Source: Zymomonas sp. (GTDB taxonomy: Bacteria; Pseudomonadota; Alphaproteobacteria; Sphingomonadales; Sphingomonadaceae). From it: 23,280 nucleotides of DNA. Position 1 is the stretch's first letter, and each line of letters starts with the position of its first letter. Below are positions 1 through 8,354 of the stretch, piece after piece. The position numbers were made by a program, and so were the translations under genes. A model generated the notes under the pieces. The model was not told the DNA's origin and searched no databases. It saw only the letters and a list, made by a program, of their open reading frames with translations. Location: positions 1 through 23,280 of the forward strand of contig JAIYAJ010000309.1 of the NCBI GenBank assembly GCA_027489105.1, given 5' to 3'.

Positions 1-1
1 C

Positions 2-1951
2 CGCAACATCCGCGCAGCGGGTGAGGCGACCGTCGGTCTCTACTATGACGACGTTCCCCTGATGGGCTCGTCGGGCGTCGCCAGCGACGCTGGCGGCACG
101 ACCCCCGACATTCGCCTGTTCGACGTCGACCGGGTCGAAGTGCTGCGCGGCCCGCAGGGCACGCTTTACGGCTCGTCGTCGATGGCGGGCACGGTGCGCC
201 TGATCTTCGCCAAGCCGAAGCTCGACAAGACCGAAGCGACCGTCACCGGTCAGATCTCGGCCGTCGATGGCGGAAGCATGGGCTTCGAGAATCAGGCAAT
301 GGTCAACGTGCCGATCGTCTCCGATCTCCTCGCCATCCGCGCGGTCGGCTTCGTGCGCGAACGGCCCGGTTATGTCGACAACCCCACCCTCGGGCAAAAG
401 AACGTCAACGACCAGTTCAGCACCGGCGGCCGCATCATGGCCCGCCTGGAGCCGGCCCCGGGTCTGACGATCGACGGCGTCGCAACCTTCCAGAACCTGA
501 AAGGCGGCCTGAACGATTATTTCCTCGCTTCGGGCCCCTACAACCGCAACTATGAGTCGGACCAGCCGGTGCGCGACAAGTTCCGCCTGTACAGCGGCAC
601 GATCAACTGGGATCTCGGTCCGGTCACGCTGACGGCCGTGGGCTCTCACGCCTATCGCAACTTCAACTACAGCTACGACATCTCGGCCTTCTTCCGGGTG
701 AACGCTGCGCGCTTCCCGGTCGGGTCGGCGACCTACAACCTGCTTAACAACCAGGCCCCTGCAGTCGCCAATTCGCCGCAGATCACCAAGACCGACACGT
801 TCGAAGCCCGCATCTCGGGCAGCGGCAAGGGCCCCTTCCAGTGGACCGGCGGCTTCTTCTACAGCGACCGCAAGGGCGACTTCGCCAGCAACATCCTGCG
901 CTCGGCTGTGGGATCGGGAGACGTCCTGCCGGTCAATGCGACCAATCTTCTGGGTCAGCGCCTGATCACCGACGGGCTGAAGCAGAAGGCGGGCTTCGCC
1001 GAGGCCACCTATGACGTCACCGACCAGCTCTCGGTCACGGGCGGCATCCGCTATTACGACTATACCCGCAAGGTCACCGGCGTCGTCACCGTGGTCAACA
1101 CCTCGGTCGGCTTCGGCGTCACTCCCTTCACCTCGCAGTCGAGCAGCGAGAATGGCTGGTTGTACAAGGCGAACGTCAGCTACAAGATCACGCCCGTCGT
1201 GATGGTCTATGCCACCGCATCGAGCGGTCAGCGGCCCGGCGGCGTCAACCAGAATGTCAGCCTGCCGGCAGACCTGCAGAGCTATGCTTCGGACAAGGTC
1301 TGGAACTACGAAGCCGGCGTGAAGAGCAGCCTGTTCGATCGCCTGCTCACCCTGAACGCGGCGCTGTTCCAGATCGACTGGAACAACATGCAGACCTCGG
1401 GCACGCTCCCGGGCACCAATTTCGGCTTCATCGCCAATGCCGGCCGCGCCCGCGTGCGGGGCATCGAGGCCGAAGCGACGCTCTATCCGCTCGACGGGCT
1501 GCAGTTGCAGGCATCGGGCTCCTATATCGATGCCGTGCTGCGCGAGGACCAGACCAACCAGTCGCTGCTCGCATCCGGACTGAAGGGCGACGACATTCCC
1601 AGCGTTCCCAAGGTAACTCTGCAGGGTGGCGCGCAATATGAGTGGGACCTCAACCCGACGCTGAAGGCGAACCTCCGCTCGGACGTCTTCTACAACAGCT
1701 CGACCTGGACAGAATTCCGCCACACCAGCGCCTTCCAGCGGCGGCTGCCCGCCTATGCGGTCGTTTCGCTCCGCGCGGGCTTCGGCGCGCAGGACGACAA
1801 TTGGAGCGCGTCGCTGTTCGTCAACAATCTGTTCAACGACGACACGGTGATCAGCAAGCTCAGCGCCAACGTCTATGGCGGACTGAACAATGTCCGCGCG
1901 ATCAGCAATGTGCCTCGCACGATCGGCATCGACTTCACCAAGCGCTTTTGA
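2..1951 (+). CDS. TonB-dependent receptor, C-terminal part (5' end outside window)
   Basis: Outer-membrane receptor that imports a bulky or scarce substrate using TonB energy. The reading frame is open from base 2, so the N-terminus (signal peptide, TonB box and first part of the plug) lies upstream; 649 codons are present. The plug domain ends with the conserved VEVLRGPQGTLYGSSSMAG stretch encoded near bases 135-190. The rest is the beta-barrel, with alternating aromatic and polar strands and a terminal Phe after FTKR, as expected for a Bam-recognised last strand. It resembles the sphingomonad receptors often paired with catabolic enzymes. The next gene, 67 bases downstream, is a secreted amidohydrolase, which suggests the substrate may be a peptide-, amide- or ester-like compound; this is inference. 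A hairpin follows the stop codon. An internal ATG at 62 is not the start, because the plug sequence continues upstream of it. Confidence 0.93.
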   Translation, partial: RNIRAAGEATVGLYYDDVPLMGSSGVASDAGGTTPDIRLFDVDRVEVLRGPQGTLYGSSSMAGTVRLIFAKPKLDKTEATVTGQISAVDGGSMGFENQAMVNVPIVSDLLAIRAVGFVRERPGYVDNPTLGQKNVNDQFSTGGRIMARLEPAPGLTIDGVATFQNLKGGLNDYFLASGPYNRNYESDQPVRDKFRLYSGTINWDLGPVTLTAVGSHAYRNFNYSYDISAFFRVNAARFPVGSATYNLLNNQAPAVANSPQITKTDTFEARISGSGKGPFQWTGGFFYSDRKGDFASNILRSAVGSGDVLPVNATNLLGQRLITDGLKQKAGFAEATYDVTDQLSVTGGIRYYDYTRKVTGVVTVVNTSVGFGVTPFTSQSSSENGWLYKANVSYKITPVVMVYATASSGQRPGGVNQNVSLPADLQSYASDKVWNYEAGVKSSLFDRLLTLNAALFQIDWNNMQTSGTLPGTNFGFIANAGRARVRGIEAEATLYPLDGLQLQASGSYIDAVLREDQTNQSLLASGLKGDDIPSVPKVTLQGGAQYEWDLNPTLKANLRSDVFYNSSTWTEFRHTSAFQRRLPAYAVVSLRAGFGAQDDNWSASLFVNNLFNDDTVISKLSANVYGGLNNVRAISNVPRTIGIDFTKRF

Positions 1952-1958
1952 TCGAATG

Positions 1959-1992
1959 GAGGGGGTTTCCGAAGAGAGGCCCCCTCGTTTCT
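1959..1992 (+). terminator. terminator or attenuator hairpin after the receptor gene
   Basis: Arms GAGGGGG (1959-1965) and CCCCCTC (1980-1986) form a 7-bp stem, followed by GTTTCTT. It lies 8 bases after the receptor stop and 27 bases before the amidohydrolase ribosome-binding site. The short, interrupted T tract suggests partial termination, which would give more receptor than hydrolase mRNA. Confidence 0.5.
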
Positions 1993-2018
1993 TGCATGAC
2001 CATCGACAGGAGAGCCCC

Positions 2019-3344
2019 GTGACCTTCCGCACCCGCCGCTTGGCCATTGCCCTGACCCTCGCCGCTGCAACCAGCCTTTCCGCCCCCGCCTTCGCCAAGG
2101 ATATCGTCATCCATGCCGGCCGCCTGATCGACGGCGTGTCCCGCCAGCCGCGCGAGCGCATGTCGATTCTGATCAAGGACGACCGGATCGTGGGCGTCGA
2201 GCAGGGCTTCGTCGACAAGCCCGGCGCCGAAGTGGTCGATCTCTCGACGAGCACGGTCCTGCCCGGCCTGATCGATGCCCATGTCCATCTGCTCCTCGAA
2301 CTCGGGAAGGGCTCGCAGGTCGCGAACGCAGTGACCAAAAACGCCTTCGATCATCTGCTCGACGGCACGGTCAACGCACGCAAGACGCTGATGGCAGGCT
2401 TCACCTCGGTCCGTGACGTCGGCGGCTATACCCGCGCCATCGTCGCCCTGAAGAAGGCCGTGACCGCCGGCGAAATCGTCGGACCACGCATGTGGGTCGC
2501 GGGCAGCATCATCAGCCCGACCGGCGGTCATGCCGACGCGAGCACAGGCTTCGACGCAGCACTCTCCAAGCCGGAGTGGACCGACGGCATCGCCGACGGC
2601 CCGGAAGAGGCGATCAAGTCGGTGCGGCGCCATCATCGAGAGGGCACCGACCTCATCAAGATCGTGCCGAGCGGCGGCGTGGCGAGCGTCGGCGACGATC
2701 CGCAGGCCCAGCTGATGACCGACGAGGAGATCAAGGCAGTCGTCGACACCGCGCACACGCTGCACATGAAGGTGGCGGCGCATGCCCATGGCACGGTCGC
2801 GATCGAACATGCGGCCAAGCTCGGTGTCGACTCGATCGAGCATGGCTCCTTCGCCGACGCCGATGGCGACAAGATCATGAAGGCCAATGGCACCTGGCTC
2901 GTCCCGACCCTCACTGCGGGCGCCTCGGTCGTCGATTATGCAAAGCTGCATCCCGAGCTTCTCGCGCCGTCCGTGGCAGCGAAAGCGCTAGCGGTCGGCC
3001 CTGTCATGAAGGCCAATTTGAACCGCGCCTACAAGGCAGGGGTCAAGATCGCCTTCGGGACCGACGCCGGCGTCTTCCCACACGGATCCAACGCGCGCGA
3101 GTTCGAGTTGATGGTCGACGCGGGCATGACTCCGATGGACACCATTGTTGCCGCCACCTCGTCGGCGGCCACGCTGATCGGTGACGAAGCCGATATCGGC
3201 TCGATCCAGGCGGGCCGCTATGCCGACATCATCGCGGTCGGCGGCGATCCGTTGAAGGACATCGCGCAGTTGCGTAACGTCACCTTCGTCATGAAGGGCG
3301 GTGCGGTGATCAAGGACGGATCGGCTCCGGCCGGCACGCGCTGA
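2019..3344 (+). CDS. secreted metal-dependent amidohydrolase
   Basis: Member of the amidohydrolase superfamily, in the group that includes Xaa-Pro dipeptidase-like and Arg/Lys carboxypeptidase-like enzymes and the bacterial and fungal ochratoxin amidohydrolases. The expected reaction is hydrolysis of an amide, often the bond of an N-acyl amino acid or dipeptide. The GTG at 2019 is chosen because GACAGGAGAG precedes it by about 5 bases and it begins a clean Sec signal peptide (RTRR, a hydrophobic stretch, then AFA before residue 25). All binuclear metal ligands are visible: HxH at residues 88 and 90, a candidate carboxylated Lys at 214 (LIKIVPSGG), His 255/257, His 275 (IEHGS) and Asp 349 (FGTDAG). 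The 441-residue length is normal for the group. It lies between the receptor gene and an Lrp-type regulator that starts 16 bases downstream. The precise substrate is unknown. Confidence 0.9.
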   Translation: MTFRTRRLAIALTLAAATSLSAPAFAKDIVIHAGRLIDGVSRQPRERMSILIKDDRIVGVEQGFVDKPGAEVVDLSTSTVLPGLIDAHVHLLLELGKGSQVANAVTKNAFDHLLDGTVNARKTLMAGFTSVRDVGGYTRAIVALKKAVTAGEIVGPRMWVAGSIISPTGGHADASTGFDAALSKPEWTDGIADGPEEAIKSVRRHHREGTDLIKIVPSGGVASVGDDPQAQLMTDEEIKAVVDTAHTLHMKVAAHAHGTVAIEHAAKLGVDSIEHGSFADADGDKIMKANGTWLVPTLTAGASVVDYAKLHPELLAPSVAAKALAVGPVMKANLNRAYKAGVKIAFGTDAGVFPHGSNAREFELMVDAGMTPMDTIVAATSSAATLIGDEADIGSIQAGRYADIIAVGGDPLKDIAQLRNVTFVMKGGAVIKDGSAPAGTR

Positions 3345-3360
3345 CGGGAAAGGCGGGGTC

Positions 3361-3834
3361 ATGGGGGGGCAGACTGAGAGCGACGTGCCGCCTGCCGCGC
3401 GGCTCGACCGCTACGACATGAAGATCGTGGCGGCGCTGGAACGCGACGGCCGGATGAGCTGGAGCGACCTCGCTGCCGAGATCGGCCTGTCGCTTACCCC
3501 CACGCTGCGGCGGGTACGCAAGCTCGAACAGTCGGGCGTAATCATCGGCTATGCTGCGAAGGTGGACCGCAGCGCCCTGATCGGTTCCATGCCGGTATTC
3601 ATAGCGGTCAAGCTCGAGCGCCAGACCAGCGAAATTCTCGAAAGCATCGAGAAGCTGGTCGAGGGCCTTCCACAGGTGGTGGGCGGCTATCTGATGAGCG
3701 GGTCCAATGACTATCTGCTCCACGCCTTCGTCCGCGACCTTGCCCATTATCGGGAGTTGCTGGCGACCCTCACCCATGCCAGCGGCATCGCTCACATAGA
3801 GTCCAGTTTCGTTCTGAAGACCTTCAAGGCATGA
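3361..3834 (+). CDS. Lrp/AsnC family transcriptional regulator
   Basis: DNA-binding regulator of the Lrp/AsnC (feast/famine) family, which usually responds to amino acids. The protein has 157 residues, the usual length. An N-terminal winged helix-turn-helix spans about residues 17-60 (LDRYDMKIVAAL, then LAAEIGLS and LRRVRKLEQSGVI). A RAM ligand-binding and oligomerisation domain follows, with the typical GGYLMSGSNDYLL strand near residues 103-115. The gene starts 16 bases after the amidohydrolase stop and is probably co-transcribed with it. That suggests amino-acid-responsive control of the receptor/hydrolase unit, consistent with a hydrolase that releases an amino acid. The effector is not deducible. 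Confidence 0.92.
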   Translation: MGGQTESDVPPAARLDRYDMKIVAALERDGRMSWSDLAAEIGLSLTPTLRRVRKLEQSGVIIGYAAKVDRSALIGSMPVFIAVKLERQTSEILESIEKLVEGLPQVVGGYLMSGSNDYLLHAFVRDLAHYRELLATLTHASGIAHIESSFVLKTFKA

Positions 3835-3870
3835 GGTGGCCTTCGGCGACGGGAAGAGACTGAAACAGCC

Positions 3871-4692
3871 ATGCAGCGCAGGACGGTCAAGTCGGCATCC
3901 AGGGCGTTCGAGGTGCTCGAACTCTTCGCCGACCTGCGTCGCCCCCTGCGGTTGAACGAGATTCACAGCGCGCTAGGCTACCCCCAGTCGAGCACGACCA
4001 CCCTGCTCAAGAGCATGGTGATGAGCGGCTACCTCAACTACAGCCGCCACAGCCGCACCTATCTGCCTACGACGCAGGTCAGTGCGCTCGGCAACTGGCT
4101 GACCGGCCATATCGTCGCCGACCCCGCTTATCGCAACCTCGTCGAACGGCTGCAGCGGATCACCAACGAAACGGTCGGCCTCGCCACCGAGAACGATCTC
4201 TACATCCAATATGTGCTGTTCCGCGAACCGTCGCACGAGTTCAAATCGGTGCCGCGCGAAGGCGTGATGCGGCCGATGATCGACTCGGCAGCGGGTCTCG
4301 CCCTGCTCAGCCAGATGTCGGATAGGCAAATCGAGAAAATCTTCCGCTATTCTCATTATTACCGGATGAACGACGGCGAGGCCCCTCACCTCGAAGTGCT
4401 GATGCAGGACATCCGCTGGATCCGGCATATCGGCTACGCCCATCATGAAAACCGGCCCGATCCCGGCCTTTCAGCCATCGCCATGCCGCTCGGCCAGACG
4501 ATGTATGGCGTCCGGCTGGCGATAGGCGTCGGAGGACTGGTCGATCGGATCGCAAGAGCCAAGAACGATATCGTCAAAGCGATGCGGGAGGAAGTCTGCG
4601 CCTTCCACCTCGCCAATGCCCATGCGCTCAGCAAGCCCTCCGGGCAGGAGGCAAACGATCGCGACGATCAGGATGAAGAAGCCAAAGACTGA
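3871..4692 (+). CDS. IclR family transcriptional regulator
   Basis: Regulator of the IclR family, which commonly controls catabolic genes for aromatic acids, steroids or other carbon sources. The 273-residue protein has an N-terminal winged helix (about residues 5-65: VKSASRAFEVLELFA, then LNEIHSALGYPQSSTTTLLKSM). The IclR effector domain covers about residues 80-250. The C-terminus is an acidic, Asp/Glu-rich tail that is probably disordered. It starts 36 bases after the Lrp-type gene in the same direction. A GGGAAGAGA stretch upstream can serve as ribosome-binding site. A 24-bp imperfect palindrome begins at its last codons and lies upstream of the FAD dehydrogenase gene, a plausible binding site for this or a related regulator. 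Confidence 0.92.
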   Translation: MQRRTVKSASRAFEVLELFADLRRPLRLNEIHSALGYPQSSTTTLLKSMVMSGYLNYSRHSRTYLPTTQVSALGNWLTGHIVADPAYRNLVERLQRITNETVGLATENDLYIQYVLFREPSHEFKSVPREGVMRPMIDSAAGLALLSQMSDRQIEKIFRYSHYYRMNDGEAPHLEVLMQDIRWIRHIGYAHHENRPDPGLSAIAMPLGQTMYGVRLAIGVGGLVDRIARAKNDIVKAMREEVCAFHLANAHALSKPSGQEANDRDDQDEEAKD

Positions 4693-4714
4693 TCGTCATT
4701 TTTATATGACTATC
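4691..4714. promoter_or_regulatory. 24-bp imperfect inverted repeat, candidate operator
   Basis: Arms GATCGTCAT (4691-4699) and ATGACTATC (4706-4714) pair at 8 of 9 positions around a 6-base T/A-rich centre. The site begins at the IclR stop codon and ends 67 bases before the ATG of the FAD dehydrogenase. A TTGAAA at 4717-4722 directly beyond it could be a -35 element, but no good -10 follows at normal spacing. Size, symmetry and AT-rich centre suit a dimeric regulator such as the adjacent IclR protein; binding is inferred. Confidence 0.45.
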
Positions 4715-4781
4715 GTTTGAAATAGGCGCGTCTAGCGCGATCCTCGCCTATCCTTTCGAAAAATCGAGAGGATGGGATGCC

Positions 4782-6521
4782 ATGAGGACGGCCGATAAGA
4801 CGAATGCGATGCTGAGCCGCCGAACCCTTCTGGCGGGGGCCGGCCTGGCGGCTGCGGCAGCCGCTGCCGTCCCGGCGGAAACCCGCGCGGCTCCCAGGCC
4901 GTCATGGGATCAGATGGCCGACATCGTCTGCGTCGGAAGCGGCGCGGCCGCGTGCAGCGCAGCGGTGACGGCAGCTGCCGCCGGGGCCGAGGTGATCGTG
5001 GTCGAAAAGATGCCCTTCCTGGGCGGGACCACCGGCAAATCGGGCGGAGTCGTCTGGATCTGCAACCATTTCGGCCTTCGCGCCCAGGGAATCCGGGACG
5101 AGAAGGCCGATGCGATGGCCTATATGTGCCGCTTTTCCTTTCCCCAGATCTACGATCCGACCAGCCCGACGCTGGGCCTGACCGAAGCGGACTATCGCCT
5201 GATCGAGGCCTTTTACGATCATGGTTATAAGGCGATCGACCATTTGCAGGCGGTCGAAGCGGTGCGCTTCAAGCAGTTCCGCCTTTGGGCGATAGACGAG
5301 CCGGCACCCGACTATGCAGACCATCTGCCGGAGAACAAGGTCCCCACGGGCCGGGCATTGGAGCCTGCAACGGGCTCCGGTGGCCAGGGCGGCGGCAGCC
5401 TCGCCATGCAGCTGACCGACTGGCTCGAACGGCACCAGGTCCCGATCCTGACCGAAACCCGCGTCACCCGGATCGTCATTCACGGCGGCCGCGCCGTCGG
5501 CGTGGAGGCGGAGAGCAACGGCAAGACCATCCGCATCGGCGCGCGCAAGGCGGTCATCTTCGGCACCGGTGGCTATGCGCATAATCTCGATCTGGTCGGG
5601 CTCCACCAGACTGCGCTCTACGGGTCCTGCGCGATGCCGGGGTCGACCGGGGACTTCATCCCGATCGCGGGCGCGGCGGGGGCTGCGATGGGCACGCTCG
5701 ACGGCGCCTGGCGAACCCAGGTGCTGTTAGAGGAGGCGCTGGAGAACCGCGAGCTCGGGGTGTGCGCCTTCTTCCTGCCCGGCGACTCTATGGTGCTGCT
5801 CAACAAATATGGCCGCCGCGTGGTCAACGAGAAGCGATGCTACAATGACCGCACGCGCGTTCATTTTGTCTATGATCCCGTGCGCGACGAATATCCTAAC
5901 CAGCTGCTGTTCATGCTGTTCGACCAGCGGTCGCTCGATCGTTTCGGCGGCGCCTATCCCATGCCTGCAGCTGGCACGGAGAGCCCCTATCTCGTCAAGG
6001 GCGACAGCTGGGACGCGCTGTTCGCCCGGCTCGACGCGAAACTATCGTCGCTCGGCGCGCGCAGCGGCGGCGTCAGATTAGCTCCGGGCTTCGCGGCGGC
6101 TGCGGTCGAGAGCATCGGCCGTTATGACGGCTATGCCAGAACCGGCCGCGACGCCGATTTCGACCGAGGTGCGCAGCTGTACGACGTGCAGTGGCACAAG
6201 CTGTTCTCGGCCGCGCGCGAGGGCAGCACCCACGGCGCCAACCCCTACCCCAACATCACCATGCATCCCTTTTCCGGCGAAGGACCCTATTATGCCTTCA
6301 TCCTTGCCGCCGGTGCGCTCGACACCAATGGCGGCCCGCGCATCAACCATCATGCGCAGCTGCTGTCCACCAGCGGACAGCCGATCCCGGGGCTTTACGG
6401 CGCGGGTAACTGCATCGCGGCGCCGACTCGCAACGCCTATTATGGCGCGGGCGGCACGATCGGCCCGGCGCTGACCTTCGGCTATATCGCCGCCAACCAT
6501 GCTCTGGGCAGATCGACCTGA
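4782..6521 (+). CDS. FAD-dependent dehydrogenase/reductase, Tat-exported (fumarate reductase / 3-ketosteroid dehydrogenase-like)
   Basis: Flavoprotein of the FAD_binding_2 superfamily, which includes fumarate reductase flavoproteins and 3-oxosteroid delta-1-dehydrogenases. It is expected to add or remove hydrogen across a C-C bond next to a carbonyl or carboxylate. The 579-residue protein begins with a twin-arginine signal (SRRTLLAG at residues 12-19, an Ala-rich stretch, then cleavage near residues 36-37). The Rossmann dinucleotide fold follows at residues 47-77 (VGSGAAA, ending in VVEK), then GGTTGKSGG at about 81-89. The C-terminus carries the family's closing FAD-contact segment (YGAGGTIGPALTFGYIAANHA). 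The ATG at 4782 is preceded by GAGAGGA about 9 bases away; the ATG at 4809 would still leave the RR motif. No cytochrome or electron-transfer partner is adjacent. The substrate is unknown. Confidence 0.88.
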   Translation: MRTADKTNAMLSRRTLLAGAGLAAAAAAAVPAETRAAPRPSWDQMADIVCVGSGAAACSAAVTAAAAGAEVIVVEKMPFLGGTTGKSGGVVWICNHFGLRAQGIRDEKADAMAYMCRFSFPQIYDPTSPTLGLTEADYRLIEAFYDHGYKAIDHLQAVEAVRFKQFRLWAIDEPAPDYADHLPENKVPTGRALEPATGSGGQGGGSLAMQLTDWLERHQVPILTETRVTRIVIHGGRAVGVEAESNGKTIRIGARKAVIFGTGGYAHNLDLVGLHQTALYGSCAMPGSTGDFIPIAGAAGAAMGTLDGAWRTQVLLEEALENRELGVCAFFLPGDSMVLLNKYGRRVVNEKRCYNDRTRVHFVYDPVRDEYPNQLLFMLFDQRSLDRFGGAYPMPAAGTESPYLVKGDSWDALFARLDAKLSSLGARSGGVRLAPGFAAAAVESIGRYDGYARTGRDADFDRGAQLYDVQWHKLFSAAREGSTHGANPYPNITMHPFSGEGPYYAFILAAGALDTNGGPRINHHAQLLSTSGQPIPGLYGAGNCIAAPTRNAYYGAGGTIGPALTFGYIAANHALGRST

Positions 6522-6637
6522 GCACGGGCACGCGCCAAGAAGCACCCATTAGACTTTCGGCTAAGCATAGCCCGCAGGACCTTGCATGGGAGGGCGCATC
6601 GGGACGACGCTCTTCACAATGGAGACCGGTCGTCCAG

Positions 6638-8149
6638 ATGACCGCAAATGCAAACGTTAGCGGTAGAGAGGGTTTGAGGGTGGCAGCACGGGCGGAACGC
6701 ACGAGCCGGAACCGGAAAGCGTCATATGTACCGCACGACGAGCATGAGGTGTCGTCGCAAGCCCGGGTCTCCATCCGCTACCGGAAATTGCAGCGGGACA
6801 GCCTCGCCGCCTGCGACGATTTCGAGCAGGTCGCCAATTTGGTGGTCGAAGCCGCGCTGGACCTGATACCGGGCGTGGATGGTGCGGTCTATGAAAGGAT
6901 CGATGGAGAGGACGTCGTCATCACCGCCTGCAGCGGAACCGTCGCCCGCTTCGCCGGGCAACGCATGCCGATCAGGGGCAGCCTGTCCGCCGGGATCAAG
7001 TTCAGCGGCAGGGCGTTCATCTGCGACAATCTCCAATATTCCTGCCCGGTGATCGCCGCTGCCTGTCGTCGCTTCGGCATTGCCTCCCTGATCCTCGTTC
7101 CGACGATCATCGGAGGGCAGGTCCAGGGCGTCCTGAAATTGGCGTCTCACCGGCCGTTCGCCTTTTCCAGCGATGACCTCGTAACGGGAGAGTTGCTGGC
7201 CTACCCCCTGTGCGTTGCGCTTCACGCCGATGATGCCCGACAGCAACGGGAAACCTCCGCCGTGCTCCACCGGAGGCTTCAGGCAATGTTCGAGCAGGCG
7301 GCGGTGGGTGTGGCCCATGTCCACCTTGATGGCCGACTGCTGCGTATCAACGACCGTTTCGCCGAAATCGTCGGCTGGCCTCGGCAGGATCTCGAGAAGC
7401 AAAGTTTCCAGACCATAACCCATGCGGACGATATAGCGGCGGATCTGGCGAACCTCGTTCGGCTTCGGCGGGGCGAGATTGACCGCTACGCGATGGAAAA
7501 GCGCTGTGTCGGCGCCGATGGATCGATCCGCTGGGCCCGCCTTACCGTCAATCTGATCGAGGCGGCGCAGCCAGAGGAGAATTTCTTCGTCGTCGTCCTC
7601 GAAGATATCGGCGTTCAACGGCGCGCACAGGAAGATGCCCGGATAGATCCGCTGACGCGGCTGCCCAACCGCGCTTTCGTCACCGAATATCTGCCGGGGA
7701 TACTCGCCGCATCTACGGTCGCGTCACGGGGAATAGGTCTGGCATATGTCGATCTCGACGGGTTCAAGGCGGTGAACGATGCCCATGGCCATTTCGCCGG
7801 AGACGAATGCCTGATCGATGTGTCGCGGGCGCTGCGGTCGTCGATCGGCAGCCGCGGCCTGGCGGCCCGCATGTCCGGCGACGAATTCCTGCTTATTTTC
7901 CCCGACGTGCCCGAAGACGAGTTCGAGCGCTGCATCGTTGCCGCCAAAGCGGCGATCTCCGAGCTGGGAGACACGAAGGGCTGGTCGATCACGGCCAGTG
8001 TCGGTTCCGTTTTCTGCGGCGGCGCGGACAGGCTGGATGCGACGGCCATGATGCATCTCGCCGATGAGCGGATGTATGCGGCGAAGCGCGCGGACAAGGC
8101 AGCCCGCGACCATTGGGCGCCTTCGAGCGAGACCTCCGGCTGGTTTTGA
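6638..8149 (+). CDS. GAF-PAS-GGDEF domain diguanylate cyclase-like protein
   Basis: Predicted soluble signalling protein that makes cyclic di-GMP. The 503 residues comprise a GAF domain (about 55-195), a PAS/PAC sensor (about 207-325; the MFEQAAVGVAHVHLDGRLLRIN start is typical) and a C-terminal GGDEF domain (about 333-495). The GGDEF domain keeps DPLTRLPNR, DLDGFKAVND and AGDE(C). Its signature is SGDEF at residues 413-417; Ser at the first position is tolerated in some active cyclases. There is no RxxD inhibitory site at the usual place five residues upstream, so product inhibition through it is unlikely. No transmembrane segment or signal peptide is visible. The first 40 or so residues are basic and low in complexity, so a start further downstream, for instance the ATG at 6726, cannot be excluded. 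It is flanked by unrelated genes. Confidence 0.88.
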   Translation: MTANANVSGREGLRVAARAERTSRNRKASYVPHDEHEVSSQARVSIRYRKLQRDSLAACDDFEQVANLVVEAALDLIPGVDGAVYERIDGEDVVITACSGTVARFAGQRMPIRGSLSAGIKFSGRAFICDNLQYSCPVIAAACRRFGIASLILVPTIIGGQVQGVLKLASHRPFAFSSDDLVTGELLAYPLCVALHADDARQQRETSAVLHRRLQAMFEQAAVGVAHVHLDGRLLRINDRFAEIVGWPRQDLEKQSFQTITHADDIAADLANLVRLRRGEIDRYAMEKRCVGADGSIRWARLTVNLIEAAQPEENFFVVVLEDIGVQRRAQEDARIDPLTRLPNRAFVTEYLPGILAASTVASRGIGLAYVDLDGFKAVNDAHGHFAGDECLIDVSRALRSSIGSRGLAARMSGDEFLLIFPDVPEDEFERCIVAAKAAISELGDTKGWSITASVGSVFCGGADRLDATAMMHLADERMYAAKRADKAARDHWAPSSETSGWF

Positions 8150-8301
8150 CAAGCGCCCGATCTGGCCCGTCATGACCGACCGGGGGCCGTGACTTCCTTT
8201 TTCCAGGCCGTTCGGCTATAGACGCGATGCTGACGTCGTATGCGACGGATAACGGGCCGCTTTGGCTCCCCTTTGTCCCTTTCAAGCCTCACGAAGCCGG
8301 G

Positions 8302-8321
8302 ATGCGCCGCTGTTGGCGCAT
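8302..8321 (+). promoter_or_regulatory. hairpin in the cold-shock gene leader
   Basis: ATGCGCC (8302-8308) and GGCGCAT (8315-8321) form a perfect 7-bp stem with a GCTGTT loop. It ends 33 bases before the cspA-like ATG, within the 205-base gap after the GGDEF gene. CspA-type mRNAs commonly have structured leaders that tune translation with temperature; a similar role here is inferred. Confidence 0.4.
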
Positions 8322-8354
8322 GCCCGTCATGCCTATGGGACAAGGATACCCCCC

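Noticed and set aside
8146..8151. TTGACA as a -35 element for the cold-shock gene
   Set aside because: It overlaps the stop of the GGDEF gene, no acceptable -10 lies 16-18 bases downstream, and it is 200 bases from the ATG.
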